Part shown: positions 1-7,903 of the stretch, piece after piece
Layout: every line of letters starts with the position of its first letter
Position numbering within the stretch: position 1 is the stretch's first letter
DNA from: a virus
IMG/VR virus record: IMGVR_UViG_3300025449_000447
Location: 1-63,814 of that record
Length of the DNA stretch: 63,814 nucleotides
Strand: one strand, 5' to 3'
Position numbers and translations under genes: made by a program
Notes under the pieces: generated by a model
Told to the model about the DNA's origin: nothing
The model's input: only the letters and a program-made list of their open reading frames with translations
Databases searched by the model: none

Positions 1-1
1 A

Positions 2-952
2 TATCAAGAAGCCCACCATATCGCTACACATCTAGAGCGCATGGCTGTTGAAAAGGTAGGTCTTAACTGGGAAAAATATACAAAATTCCTAGAACCATAC
101 ATTAAGAGAGTCCATGGTGAAGATTTAAAGATAGTTCCTAAAGATTTAGATCTTGAGCCATACGCCGATGAACATGATCCTATCCTCAGAAATCTTATGA
201 AGAAGGAAGGCGTAAGGGATATTAAAGCCAGAACGGTCAGAGAATCAATAGGACTTGATGAAGTCAAGATCAGCCTAGAATATCATGACGAGCTGAATCC
301 TGTTCTGTGGGATGGTTTTAAATTAAAGCCAGAAGTAAGAAACAAACTGATGGAATTTGCGAAGGCATGGGCCAGTTTCGCGAAAATACCACTTGACATT
401 ATACAGGATATCATTATAATAGGTGGTAATGTTAATTATAACTACACATCTAAATCAGACATAGACGTCCATCTTATCCTTGATCGCGATCAGCTGGGCC
501 AAAACAGAGAGATGGTTGATGAATATCTCCAAGACAAGAAAGTCCTATGGACTCTCACACATAAGGTGTCTGTACTCGGATACCCAATCGAACCCTATGC
601 GCAAGACTCACATGCAAGTTATCCCCGTGGTCAAGGCGTCTACAGTATCAAACGAAACACGTGGGTTCAATACCCTCCTCGCGGGAAATACGACTTTAAG
701 AACGATCCAGCTCTAAAGAGAAAAGTCTTATTCTATAAGAGACTGATCGATACCATCATCAAAGATAAGATGGATGTTGGTGCTGTTAGAGATCTAAAGG
801 CAAAGTTGAGAGATATGCGTGCTGCTTCTATTGCCGATGGTGGTGAGTTTGGTTTCGAGAATCTAGTGTTCAAGGAACTAAGGAACCGTGGTTATCTTGA
901 TAAGATGAACAAATATGAATTAACAATGAAAGATCAGGAGTTGAGTTTATGA
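2..952 (+). CDS. Nucleotidyltransferase-fold protein (5' end outside window)
   Basis: The reading frame is open from the first bases of the window, so the true start may lie upstream; the first in-window ATG is at 41, giving 303 residues. Around residues 125-145 (counted from that ATG) is a nucleotidyltransferase signature: a GG motif followed about ten residues later by SDIDVHL, the two metal-binding aspartates of the minimal polymerase-beta-like fold. The rest is charged and helical. The substrate cannot be read from sequence; T4-like phages often carry such genes without known function. The 3' end overlaps the next micro-gene as ATGA, so it belongs to the same transcription unit. Confidence 0.7.
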   Translation, partial: YQEAHHIATHLERMAVEKVGLNWEKYTKFLEPYIKRVHGEDLKIVPKDLDLEPYADEHDPILRNLMKKEGVRDIKARTVRESIGLDEVKISLEYHDELNPVLWDGFKLKPEVRNKLMEFAKAWASFAKIPLDIIQDIIIIGGNVNYNYTSKSDIDVHLILDRDQLGQNREMVDEYLQDKKVLWTLTHKVSVLGYPIEPYAQDSHASYPRGQGVYSIKRNTWVQYPPRGKYDFKNDPALKRKVLFYKRLIDTIIKDKMDVGAVRDLKAKLRDMRAASIADGGEFGFENLVFKELRNRGYLDKMNKYELTMKDQELSL

Positions 953-1053
953 TGCTACTCGAGACTATGGTAATTAAAGATATGTGGGAACGAGGATTTA
1001 ATCCTTGCTTTCAGTCAGATATCGAACTATACTGGAAGGAGTTGTTAGGATGA
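949..1053 (+). CDS. 34-residue micro-gene between nucleotidyltransferase and glutaredoxin
   Basis: A 34-codon frame starts at ATG 949 inside the stop of the upstream gene and ends with TGA overlapping the glutaredoxin ATG at 1050. An AGGAG at 936-940 lies 8 bases before the start. ATGA overlaps at both ends and a good ribosome binding site support it as a real coupled gene. No function is recognised. Confidence 0.5.
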   Translation: MMLLETMVIKDMWERGFNPCFQSDIELYWKELLG

Positions 1054-1304
1054 TTGAGATTTACAGCAAACCAAACTGCCCATACTGCACTAAAGCAAAA
1101 CAACTTCTTCGTACCATGGATATTCCTTTCAATGAATATAAACTGGATGAAGATTTTACCCGTGAGATCGTGTTGGAAAAGTTTCCTAATGCTAAATCTT
1201 ACCCAATCGTAGTCGTTGATGGTTTCCATATCGGTGGTTACAGTCAACTAGCAGAAAAGATCAATTCTGAAACTAATGACAATCGTAAACTCTTAGCTGA
1301 ATAA
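1050..1304 (+). CDS. grx: Glutaredoxin
   Basis: 84 residues, the usual glutaredoxin length. The N-terminus MIEIYSKPNCPYC holds the CPYC redox centre (residues 10-13). The cis-proline region follows near residue 52 (SYPIVVVDG) and the glutathione-side GG turn near residue 61. It would reduce disulfides using glutathione, in T4-like phages typically for phage ribonucleotide reductase. The ATG at 1050 is preferred over a TTG further upstream because AAGGAG at 1036-1041 sits 8 bases before it and the protein then begins at the first beta strand. Confidence 0.92.
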   Translation: MIEIYSKPNCPYCTKAKQLLRTMDIPFNEYKLDEDFTREIVLEKFPNAKSYPIVVVDGFHIGGYSQLAEKINSETNDNRKLLAE

Positions 1305-1315
1305 GGACTTATATT

Positions 1316-1585
1316 ATGCAATTTCAACGTGACCACCTTCTTGAGGATCTCAAGGCTCATGTCTGTGAGATCCATTTCACTAAAGTAAACGGCGATTTTC
1401 GTAAGATGCGTTGTACTCTTCGCTGGGATCTTGTGCCTGCTAATACTGATATCAAGCATCTAGATGAAGAGCACAAGAAAGAACCAAACCTCAATACAGT
1501 TGTTGCCTGGGATGTAGAAAAGGGCGGATGGCGTTCTTTCCGTATTGATACAGTCCAATACGCTCAGATCATTGAGGCTTACTGA
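1316..1585 (+). CDS. SH3-barrel-like conserved phage protein (DUF2693-like)
   Basis: 89 residues. The pattern of a short charged N-terminus, then KMRCTLRWDLVP, then VVAWDVEKGGWRSFRIDTV resembles the small SH3 beta-barrel proteins (DUF2693 type) common in T4-like cyanophages. Function is unknown. AAGGA lies just before the ATG, and the stop overlaps the next start by one base. Confidence 0.6.
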   Translation: MQFQRDHLLEDLKAHVCEIHFTKVNGDFRKMRCTLRWDLVPANTDIKHLDEEHKKEPNLNTVVAWDVEKGGWRSFRIDTVQYAQIIEAY

Positions 1586-1863
1586 TGACAAAAATTGTTA
1601 TGGTTGATGTGCTTACGAGTTTTCGTAATCGTTATGCTGTTGAATTGAATGATGAAGACCCAGCCGAGTGGGCTGTGGATACTGTCGTTTGTGAGATGCA
1701 TGATGTAAAACTCACAGAATTCAGCCAATATCACATTGGTGATCAGGTAATGTCTCATAGAGAGATTACTAAAGAAGAATATCTCCGTATGTTTGACGAA
1801 GATAATGATTATCTAAAGGATTGGACTGAGAAACAAAAACTCTCATTCATCAACAATAAATAA
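1585..1863 (+). CDS. Conserved hypothetical phage protein
   Basis: 92 residues, acidic. It starts on the last base of the preceding stop, so it is translationally coupled. It has a predicted beta-rich first half and a charged helical C-terminus. Similar small proteins occur next to the SH3-like gene in marine T4-like phages, from memory of that gene neighbourhood; no function is assigned. An AATAAATA late-promoter match covers its last codons. Confidence 0.55.
   Translation: MTKIVMVDVLTSFRNRYAVELNDEDPAEWAVDTVVCEMHDVKLTEFSQYHIGDQVMSHREITKEEYLRMFDEDNDYLKDWTEKQKLSFINNK
1855..1862 (+). promoter_or_regulatory. Possible T4-type late promoter upstream of speD
   Basis: AATAAATA, one base from the T4 late consensus TATAAATA, lies 35 bases before the SAM decarboxylase start. 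The same octamer recurs before late structural genes in this window. A chance match in A+T-rich DNA is possible. Confidence 0.35.
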
Positions 1864-1896
1864 TGTTTTTCAACACTCTTAAGGAGGTCAAATGAA

Positions 1897-2262
1897 ATGA
1901 GCGATTACTGGGGTTTTCACCTTATCTTAGACGCATCTGGCTGTGATCATGATGCTATTACCTCTCACGATAACATCTATAATTTTGTTAAACAGCTAGT
2001 GACTGATATTGATATGGTTGCCTATGGTGAACCTCAGATTATCAATTTTGGTTCAGGAAATAAAGCAGGATACACTCTCGTTCAATTGATTGAGACCAGT
2101 AATATCTGCGCCCATTTCGTCAACGAACATAATCATATGTATCTTGACGTTTTCTCCTGTAAGACTTTTGACCCAGAAGTTGTTATTAGACTTGTTGCTG
2201 AATATTTCAAGTCAACAAACTATAATACAGCTTTCATTGAAAGGCAAGCGCCAAACACATGA
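1897..2262 (+). CDS. speD: S-adenosylmethionine decarboxylase proenzyme (pyruvoyl type)
   Basis: 121 residues, matching the short bacterial/archaeal SpeD class. Key residues are in place. Ser68 in IETSNICAH would be the self-cleavage site giving the pyruvoyl group, His73 the processing base, and Cys88 in YLDVFSCK the catalytic acid. The N-terminal GFHLILDASGCD matches the family. The product, decarboxylated SAM, is the aminopropyl donor for spermidine. A strong AAGGAGG at 1881-1887 precedes it. An ATG-AAA-TGA minigene at 1892-1900 overlaps the start and might tune initiation. Some T4-like cyanophages also carry speD. Confidence 0.85.
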   Translation: MSDYWGFHLILDASGCDHDAITSHDNIYNFVKQLVTDIDMVAYGEPQIINFGSGNKAGYTLVQLIETSNICAHFVNEHNHMYLDVFSCKTFDPEVVIRLVAEYFKSTNYNTAFIERQAPNT

Positions 2263-2687
2263 TAACAGGATTTACTTGTGGAGCCTTTGATCTTTTGCAT
2301 CCAGGGCATATTGCTATGTTGAAAGACTGTAAGAGTCAGTGTGATTGGCTTATCGTTGGCCTTCACACTGACCCAACAATAGATAGACCAGAAAAAAATA
2401 AACCTATACAGACTGTGTTCGAGAGATGGATGCAGTTAGATTCATGCGTTCATGTTGATTATATCATTCCTTATGATACTGAACACGACCTAATAAATAT
2501 GATGGCGACGCTAGATATCAACAAGAGATTTGTCGGAATAGATCATCAGCTGGATGTTATAACAGGCCAATCTATATGCGATAGGCGTGGTATAGAAATT
2601 ATATACAATGAAAGAAATCATGATTACAGTTCAAGTGAATTGAGGAGCAGAATACGTAATGACACACGTCGAAGAATATTTTTCTGA
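2259..2687 (+). CDS. HIGH-type sugar-phosphate nucleotidylyltransferase (HldE-C/TagD-like)
   Basis: 142 residues, one Rossmann-like domain of the cytidylyltransferase superfamily. Residues 7-20 (CGAFDLLHPGHIAM) hold the HxGH signature, and YSSSELRSRI near the C-terminus matches the second conserved (S/T)-rich motif. Members attach CMP or AMP to glycerol-, choline-, ethanolamine- or heptose-phosphates. With GmhA-, HddA- and GmhB-like genes alongside, heptose-1-phosphate is the likely substrate (inference). It overlaps speD by 4 bases and the isomerase gene by 29 bases. Confidence 0.8.
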   Translation: MITGFTCGAFDLLHPGHIAMLKDCKSQCDWLIVGLHTDPTIDRPEKNKPIQTVFERWMQLDSCVHVDYIIPYDTEHDLINMMATLDINKRFVGIDHQLDVITGQSICDRRGIEIIYNERNHDYSSSELRSRIRNDTRRRIFF

Positions 2688-3246
2688 AGTTGCTCGCATC
2701 GGCGAGTTGATCGATAAACAAAAGATAGAGAGTTTTGCCAATGCCCTGCGCACCACCCGTGACATTTCGAATGGACGAGTATTTGTTCTCGGCGTGGGTG
2801 GGTCTGCTGGCAATGCATCCCATATGGTTAATGACCTGCGAAAACTCTGCGGCATCGAGGCTTATGCTCCAACAGACAATGTTAGCGAACTCTCTGCTCG
2901 CACAAACGATGAAGGGTTTGATACAGTATTCATCGAGTATCTACGCACCTCACGGTTTACACAAGGAGACACAGTAATTGTTCTCTCTGTTGGTGGTGGT
3001 AGCGTTGAGCGTAACGTATCTGTTGGTCTTATTAAGGCAATTGATTACGCACATAAAATGGAGGGTTGCGTACTTTCGATTGTGGGTAAAGAAGATGGCT
3101 ACGCTGCTACAAAGTCTGACCTAGCAGTCGTTGTTCCCCCAGTAAATCCAGATAGAATTACACCACATAGTGAAGCGTTCCAGGCTGTCGTCTGGCATTG
3201 TGTAGTTTCACATCCTGAATTGCAAATGAGAAAAACAAAATGGTAA
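2659..3246 (+). CDS. gmhA: SIS-domain phosphosugar isomerase, GmhA-like (sedoheptulose-7-phosphate isomerase)
   Basis: 195 residues, the normal GmhA length. The SIS core begins with VLGVGGSAGNASHMVNDLRK near residues 42-62, the phosphosugar-binding turn. SELSARTNDEGFDTVF follows, and the C-terminal TPHSEAFQAVVWHCVVSH carries Glu, Gln and His residues expected at the metal site. GmhA converts sedoheptulose 7-phosphate to D-glycero-D-manno-heptose 7-phosphate, the first committed heptose step. GAGGAG lies 11 bases before the ATG. A GmhA-like sugar isomerase of other specificity remains possible. Confidence 0.82.
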   Translation: MTHVEEYFSEVARIGELIDKQKIESFANALRTTRDISNGRVFVLGVGGSAGNASHMVNDLRKLCGIEAYAPTDNVSELSARTNDEGFDTVFIEYLRTSRFTQGDTVIVLSVGGGSVERNVSVGLIKAIDYAHKMEGCVLSIVGKEDGYAATKSDLAVVVPPVNPDRITPHSEAFQAVVWHCVVSHPELQMRKTKW

Positions 3247-3797
3247 AAGCAGTATTTTTTGATAAAGACGGTGTATTGAATAAGCTAGTCAAGCGGCCAA
3301 CTAAGATGACTGCTCCCTGGACTATTGAAGAGTTGGAGTTCAACTGGCAGTCAAAAGCAGCAGTTAATCTCGTAAAGAAATATGGTTGGAAGACGTTTAT
3401 GATTACCAATCAGCCAGATTTCTCCGACGAAGATCCAACAGAAGGTACGGATATCGCAGATCTGTTCGCTATTATGCAGTGTACTCTGTCTTATTTTAGG
3501 TTTGATGGGTTTGACTATTGCACCGAGAGAAGCTCAGATCATTATAAACCAGCAACAGGAATGGTTGATGATATTGCCAAAGAACATGATATTGATCTGA
3601 AACATAGCATCATGATTGGTGATAGCTGGCGCGATATGGTTCTGGCTTACAAGTGCGGAATGAAGAGCTACTATATAGGTAGTAAAGAAGATATAGATTT
3701 CTGGCCAGAAGAATGGCGTAATGTAAGACCAGATTATTTCGTCAATAATGTATATGCTGCTTGTAATCATATCGTAAACGGTGGAGCTATGGAATGA
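3240..3797 (+). CDS. gmhB: HAD phosphatase, GmhB/HisB-N-like
   Basis: 185 residues. HAD motif I is FFDKDGVLN (residues 6-14), motif II MITNQPD, motif III the lysine of HYKPATGM, motif IV MIGDSWRDM. This is the HAD-IIIA arrangement of GmhB, which removes the 7-phosphate from heptose 1,7-bisphosphate. The zinc-binding cysteine loop of classical GmhB is not evident between motifs II and III. It overlaps the isomerase gene by 7 bases and the transaldolase gene as ATGA. Confidence 0.8.
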   Translation: MVKAVFFDKDGVLNKLVKRPTKMTAPWTIEELEFNWQSKAAVNLVKKYGWKTFMITNQPDFSDEDPTEGTDIADLFAIMQCTLSYFRFDGFDYCTERSSDHYKPATGMVDDIAKEHDIDLKHSIMIGDSWRDMVLAYKCGMKSYYIGSKEDIDFWPEEWRNVRPDYFVNNVYAACNHIVNGGAME

Positions 3798-4525
3798 AAC
3801 TATTTGCTGATGGTGCTGACTTTGATGGTATTATTGAGGCGGCAAAGGATCTCGAGATTAAAGGATTCACGACTAATCCTACATTGATGCGTAAAGCAGG
3901 TGTAACTGATTATGTTAAATTCTCTCAGAGTCTAATTGAATACCTATACAATAAGAGACCAGACACTTGCTTGAGTCTTGAGGTATTCGCTGATGATAAT
4001 GAGGGAATGATTCGTCAAGCCAGAGAGATTGACTCTTGGTCTGATGAATATCCAGTGTATGTTAAGATTCCTGTAATGAATACGAAAGGCGAATCAACAG
4101 AAGAAGTAATCTCTGTATTGTCTAATGAAGGAATCAAGCTCAACGTAACAGCAGTGTTTACTATCGATCAGGTACGGGATATCGTGAAGTGTATCACTAA
4201 AGATACCCCAACTATCATCTCTGTGTTTGCTGGACGTATTGCTGACTTGGGTCATAATCCAATCCACATCATGGAAGAAGCAATACAGATTATTGACGCT
4301 GGTCTACGCAATTATCCAAACAAGACTACTGAATTGCTATGGGCCAGCCCACGCGAGGCATATAATTATATTGAAGCATCTAATATTGGTTGTGATATTA
4401 TTACGATGACACCTGACCTAATTAAGAAGGTAAAGGGTTTCCGTTCTAAGTCACTAGAGCAGTTCTCAAAAGAAACGGTTCAAATGTTTTGTAATGATGC
4501 GGTGGCAAGTGGATTTAAAATATAA
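3794..4525 (+). CDS. talC: Transaldolase / fructose-6-phosphate aldolase family (TalC-like)
   Basis: 243 residues, close to the small TalC/FSA class. Asp6, the TTNPTLMRKAG loop (26-36), the Schiff-base lysine Lys91 in VYVKIPV, GIKLNVTAVFT, and SVFAGRIADLGHN are all present. The family interconverts sugar phosphates through a dihydroxyacetone Schiff base; transaldolases connect to sedoheptulose 7-phosphate. Cyanophages carry talC to steer pentose-phosphate flux. Here it sits inside a heptose operon, so supplying the GmhA substrate is the simplest role (inference). Confidence 0.85.
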   Translation: MKLFADGADFDGIIEAAKDLEIKGFTTNPTLMRKAGVTDYVKFSQSLIEYLYNKRPDTCLSLEVFADDNEGMIRQAREIDSWSDEYPVYVKIPVMNTKGESTEEVISVLSNEGIKLNVTAVFTIDQVRDIVKCITKDTPTIISVFAGRIADLGHNPIHIMEEAIQIIDAGLRNYPNKTTELLWASPREAYNYIEASNIGCDIITMTPDLIKKVKGFRSKSLEQFSKETVQMFCNDAVASGFKI

Positions 4526-5282
4526 AAAAGCACTCGTAACAGGTGGTACTCGCGGACTCGGTAAAGTTGTTGCTGAGTTGTTTACGTCAAAGGGTATTGA
4601 TGTCGTAACCTGTTCTAGAGGAAAACAGGATACACCAAATCATTACCAGTGTGATGTATCCAGTGCTTGGACTGTATCTAGGATGATTAAAGATCATCAA
4701 GATCTAGATATTATCGTCTGTAACGCTGGTATATATGGGCCGATTGGGCCACTAGAAACTATCAAACCAGACAACTGGAAACAGACCATAGAAGTCAATC
4801 TAATGGGTGTTGTTAATGTGTGTCGGTTTGCCGTTCCCATCTTAAAAGCAAATGGTAAGGGTAAGATCATCATCCTATCGGGTGGTGGTGCTACTCAACC
4901 CATGCCTAATTTCTCAGCGTATGCAGCATCAAAGGCAGCTGTCGTTAGATTCGGCGAGACACTAGCAGAAGAGCTGAGGGAATTTAACATTGATGTTAAT
5001 TGTGTTGCTCCAGGATCATTGAATACTGACTTTATGGAACAGGCAATTGCCGCTGGCCCAGAGCTAGCGGGTCAGTCATTTTATGATAGGATGATAAAGC
5101 AACAACAAGAGGGTGGTGCTGATATCAATATAGCTGCTGAGTTGTGTTACTTCCTAGCATCAGAACAGAGTGATGGATTAACAGGTAAATTAGTAGCAGC
5201 CCAGTGGGACGACTGGAAAAATATGGATAAATACAATACGACTGGTGATTTATATACATTAAGAAGAGTGAATAAACAATGA
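4494..5282 (+). CDS. Short-chain dehydrogenase/reductase
   Basis: 262 residues (254-262 depending on start). The cofactor motif TGGTRGLGK is near residues 16-24, NAG follows the fourth strand, and catalytic Tyr and Lys lie in YAASK. This is a classical SDR oxidoreductase. In this operon it probably oxidises, reduces or epimerises the nucleotide-linked or free sugar. Starts at 4494, 4497 or GTG 4509 all overlap the transaldolase end and none has a strong ribosome binding site, so translational coupling is likely. Confidence 0.85.
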   Translation: MMRWQVDLKYKKALVTGGTRGLGKVVAELFTSKGIDVVTCSRGKQDTPNHYQCDVSSAWTVSRMIKDHQDLDIIVCNAGIYGPIGPLETIKPDNWKQTIEVNLMGVVNVCRFAVPILKANGKGKIIILSGGGATQPMPNFSAYAASKAAVVRFGETLAEELREFNIDVNCVAPGSLNTDFMEQAIAAGPELAGQSFYDRMIKQQQEGGADINIAAELCYFLASEQSDGLTGKLVAAQWDDWKNMDKYNTTGDLYTLRRVNKQ

Positions 5283-6259
5283 ATATAGCTATAGTAGGAT
5301 GTGGCCTTGTAGGTAACAAGAGAGCAAAACAACTGGCTGGTTGTAAGTTAGTTGCCGTCCACGATATAAACAAACAAAAATGCATTGACTTAATTTCCGC
5401 AACAGGTTATACTGATTGTGTGATAGAAAACGACTGGAAGAATGCCGTTACCCGAAACGATGTTGATGTTGTCATCGTTGCTACAATGCATAATATGTTA
5501 GCAGAGATTACGATCGCAGCATTAGAAGCAGGTAAACATGTATTGGTTGAGAAGCCAGTCGGTAAAGATATTGAAGACATCAACAATATCATCCTAGCAG
5601 CAGATAAAGCTGGTAAGATGGTTCGTGTTGGTTTCAATCATCGCTACCATCCTGCTATGATGAAAGCAACCAAGCTGATCGAACAGGGATACATTGGTGA
5701 TATCATGTATATCCGTGCTCGCTACGGGCATGGTGGTCGCGTAGGATACAACAAAGAATGGCGTGGTGACCCTAAGTTGGCTGGCGGTGGTGAGCTGGTC
5801 GAACAGGGTATTCATATCATTGACCTCGCTCAGAAGTTCTTGGGTAAATTTACTGATGTAAAGGGTTTCGCCGAGACATTCTATTGGGATCAGGTGTTGG
5901 ATGATAATGCTTTCCTAACACTGCGTAACGATAAGAAACAGACAGCATTCATTCATGTAAGCTGTACCGAATGGAAGAATACCTTCTCGTTTGAGATCTA
6001 CGGCAAGAAGGGTAAGCTAGAAGTCAATGGTCTTGGCGGTAGCTACGGTATTGAGACTCTCAAGTATTATGAAGTCAGACCAGAGATGGGCCCACCACAT
6101 ACAACTATCTGGGAATACCCACAGGAAGATAAGTCTTGGGAACAAGAGATCATCGAATTTATGGAAGATATTAGAACTAACAGAACACCAGAAGCAGGAC
6201 TACAGAGTGCTAGGAATGCTTGGGAAGTAATCAACATAATCTATGGAGCAAGTAAATAA
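5279..6259 (+). CDS. Gfo/Idh/MocA-family NAD(P)-dependent sugar oxidoreductase
   Basis: 326 residues, typical two-domain length. The N-terminal Rossmann motif GCGLVG is at residues 7-12. The EKP motif (VEKPVGK) near residue 93, whose lysine is catalytic, is followed by GFNHRYHPAMM. A C-terminal alpha/beta domain carries the substrate-site histidine in EQGIHIIDLAQ. Such enzymes oxidise or reduce sugar or nucleotide-sugar hydroxyls. It starts as ATGA on the SDR stop, so the two redox enzymes probably act in sequence on the same sugar (inference). Confidence 0.88.
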   Translation: MNIAIVGCGLVGNKRAKQLAGCKLVAVHDINKQKCIDLISATGYTDCVIENDWKNAVTRNDVDVVIVATMHNMLAEITIAALEAGKHVLVEKPVGKDIEDINNIILAADKAGKMVRVGFNHRYHPAMMKATKLIEQGYIGDIMYIRARYGHGGRVGYNKEWRGDPKLAGGGELVEQGIHIIDLAQKFLGKFTDVKGFAETFYWDQVLDDNAFLTLRNDKKQTAFIHVSCTEWKNTFSFEIYGKKGKLEVNGLGGSYGIETLKYYEVRPEMGPPHTTIWEYPQEDKSWEQEIIEFMEDIRTNRTPEAGLQSARNAWEVINIIYGASK

Positions 6260-6867
6260 TGGCTATCGAGAAAAGATTATTGTTAACAAGATTGGCTAAC
6301 TGCCCTGTGCTTAATCTTGGTGAATACACATATGGTATGCCGCAAGGATTGGTGTTAGAATTTGGCGTTCACGTTGGTAATACTATCAGAGCAATCTCTC
6401 ATTTTACTGATCGACCAGTGTTTGGCTTCGATTCCTTTGAGGGATTGCCAGAAGATTGGTCTGGTGCTGGTGGTGTAAAGAAAGGCCATTTCGCCTGTGA
6501 GATCCCAGAAAATCTCAGACACAATGTGGTTCTTGTAAAGGGTTGGTTCGAGGATACACTGGGCCCATTCTGTAAGGCAATGAACCATAACAAAGTTGCT
6601 TTCGTTCATATTGACTGCGACATTTACTCTGGTGCTAAGACTATCTTTGGTGAGTTGACCAAGGCAGATATGTGGCAAGATGGTAGCGTTATTGTATTTG
6701 ATGAGATTGCTGGCTATCCTGGATGGGAAGAAGGCGAGTTCAAAGCATTCAATGAGTTTCTTGATGCTACTGGTTGGAGATGGAAACTGTTAGGTATTCA
6801 TGGCGGTAACAGAGCAGACCTAGACCAAGGTGGTGAAGTTAAGTGTGCCTTTAAGATCTTTAAGTGA
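6259..6867 (+). CDS. TylF/MycF-like class I SAM-dependent O-methyltransferase
   Basis: 202 residues. SAM motif I is LVLEFGVHVGNTIRAI (about 31-46). FGFDSFEGLPEDW matches the TylF/MycF/NovP family. HIDCDIYSGA carries the acidic metal-binding residues of these Mg-dependent sugar O-methyltransferases. A late-operon O-methylation of the sugar or glycan is likely (inference). It starts on the last base of the preceding stop. Confidence 0.8.
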   Translation: MAIEKRLLLTRLANCPVLNLGEYTYGMPQGLVLEFGVHVGNTIRAISHFTDRPVFGFDSFEGLPEDWSGAGGVKKGHFACEIPENLRHNVVLVKGWFEDTLGPFCKAMNHNKVAFVHIDCDIYSGAKTIFGELTKADMWQDGSVIVFDEIAGYPGWEEGEFKAFNEFLDATGWRWKLLGIHGGNRADLDQGGEVKCAFKIFK

Positions 6868-6874
6868 GAGTAAA

Positions 6875-7903
6875 ATGGAAAATAACTTTGATCTAATAGA
6901 ACAGAATGAAGCAGGTAAGAATGCAAACGGCGGAACCGAACTATTCATGCGGTTCCTCTATGGTGGTAGAATTCCTCGTGAGTTGTTAGTCAATACTCAG
7001 ATTATACCTGGACGTATCAGAGAATTAGATTCGTCAAAGATTCGCGTATTAACATTACATGATCTACCAGAAGATCCTGAATGTCAGAAACTGAAGGACG
7101 CTCATTTCCGTAAGAAATTTCATAAGATAGTATTCATCTCAAACTGGCAGTATCAACGGTTCAGAGATATTTTACGTGTTCCCTATTCAACAGAACATAC
7201 TGTTATTGAAAATGGTTTAGAGCCAATAGATGTTGATATTGATAAGAAACCAGATGTTGATGATGTCGTTAATATCTGTTACATTACTACACCTCATCGT
7301 GGCCTAGAACTATTGGTACCGATGTTTGAGATGTTAGCCAAGGAAGATAAGAAGATACACCTACACGTTCACTCTTCCTTCAATATGTATGGCTGGCCCG
7401 ATGCTGATAAGCCATACGAAAAACTATTTGATACATGTAAGAGTCACCCACAGATTACATATCACGGATATACTGAGTTCAACCAACTTAGAGGGATGAT
7501 GAAAGACTATCATATCTGTGCCTATCCTTCTATCTGGGAAGAGACTGCCTGTCGTTCTATCCTAGAAGCAATGAGTGCTGGTATGTTGTGCGTTCATCCT
7601 AACTTTGGTGCATTGTTTGATACGACTGGCGGCATGAATTTTATGTATGATGGTTCTGCTGATAAGAGACAACATGCTGATATGTTTGGCGAACACCTCT
7701 ATTCTGCTATCATGGCTGTTAGAACTAAGTCTGATGCTGTTCGTTCTCGTCTGTTGTTTAACAAGTCATATGTTGATACACGCTATCATCCTGACCTAGC
7801 AATCAGCCGCTGGAACAGAATGCTTGGTGATCTAAACGATAAGTATGATACACCAGAAAAGAGAAAACTAGAAACACAAATGTTCTCATACAAGGTAGGA
7901 TAA
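6875..7903 (+). CDS. GT4-family glycosyltransferase
   Basis: 342 residues from ATG 6875, chosen over an upstream in-frame ATG that would overlap the methyltransferase. It is a GT-B type group 1 transferase. HKIVFISNWQ and TVIENG mark the N-domain end, and the C-domain has the nucleotide-sugar signature SIWEETACRSILEAMSAG with its E-x7-E spacing. It would transfer the phage-made sugar to an acceptor (lipopolysaccharide, virion protein or DNA; not decidable here). The N-terminal domain is short for the family. No signal peptide or transmembrane segment is seen, so it should be cytoplasmic. Confidence 0.85.
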   Translation: MENNFDLIEQNEAGKNANGGTELFMRFLYGGRIPRELLVNTQIIPGRIRELDSSKIRVLTLHDLPEDPECQKLKDAHFRKKFHKIVFISNWQYQRFRDILRVPYSTEHTVIENGLEPIDVDIDKKPDVDDVVNICYITTPHRGLELLVPMFEMLAKEDKKIHLHVHSSFNMYGWPDADKPYEKLFDTCKSHPQITYHGYTEFNQLRGMMKDYHICAYPSIWEETACRSILEAMSAGMLCVHPNFGALFDTTGGMNFMYDGSADKRQHADMFGEHLYSAIMAVRTKSDAVRSRLLFNKSYVDTRYHPDLAISRWNRMLGDLNDKYDTPEKRKLETQMFSYKVG

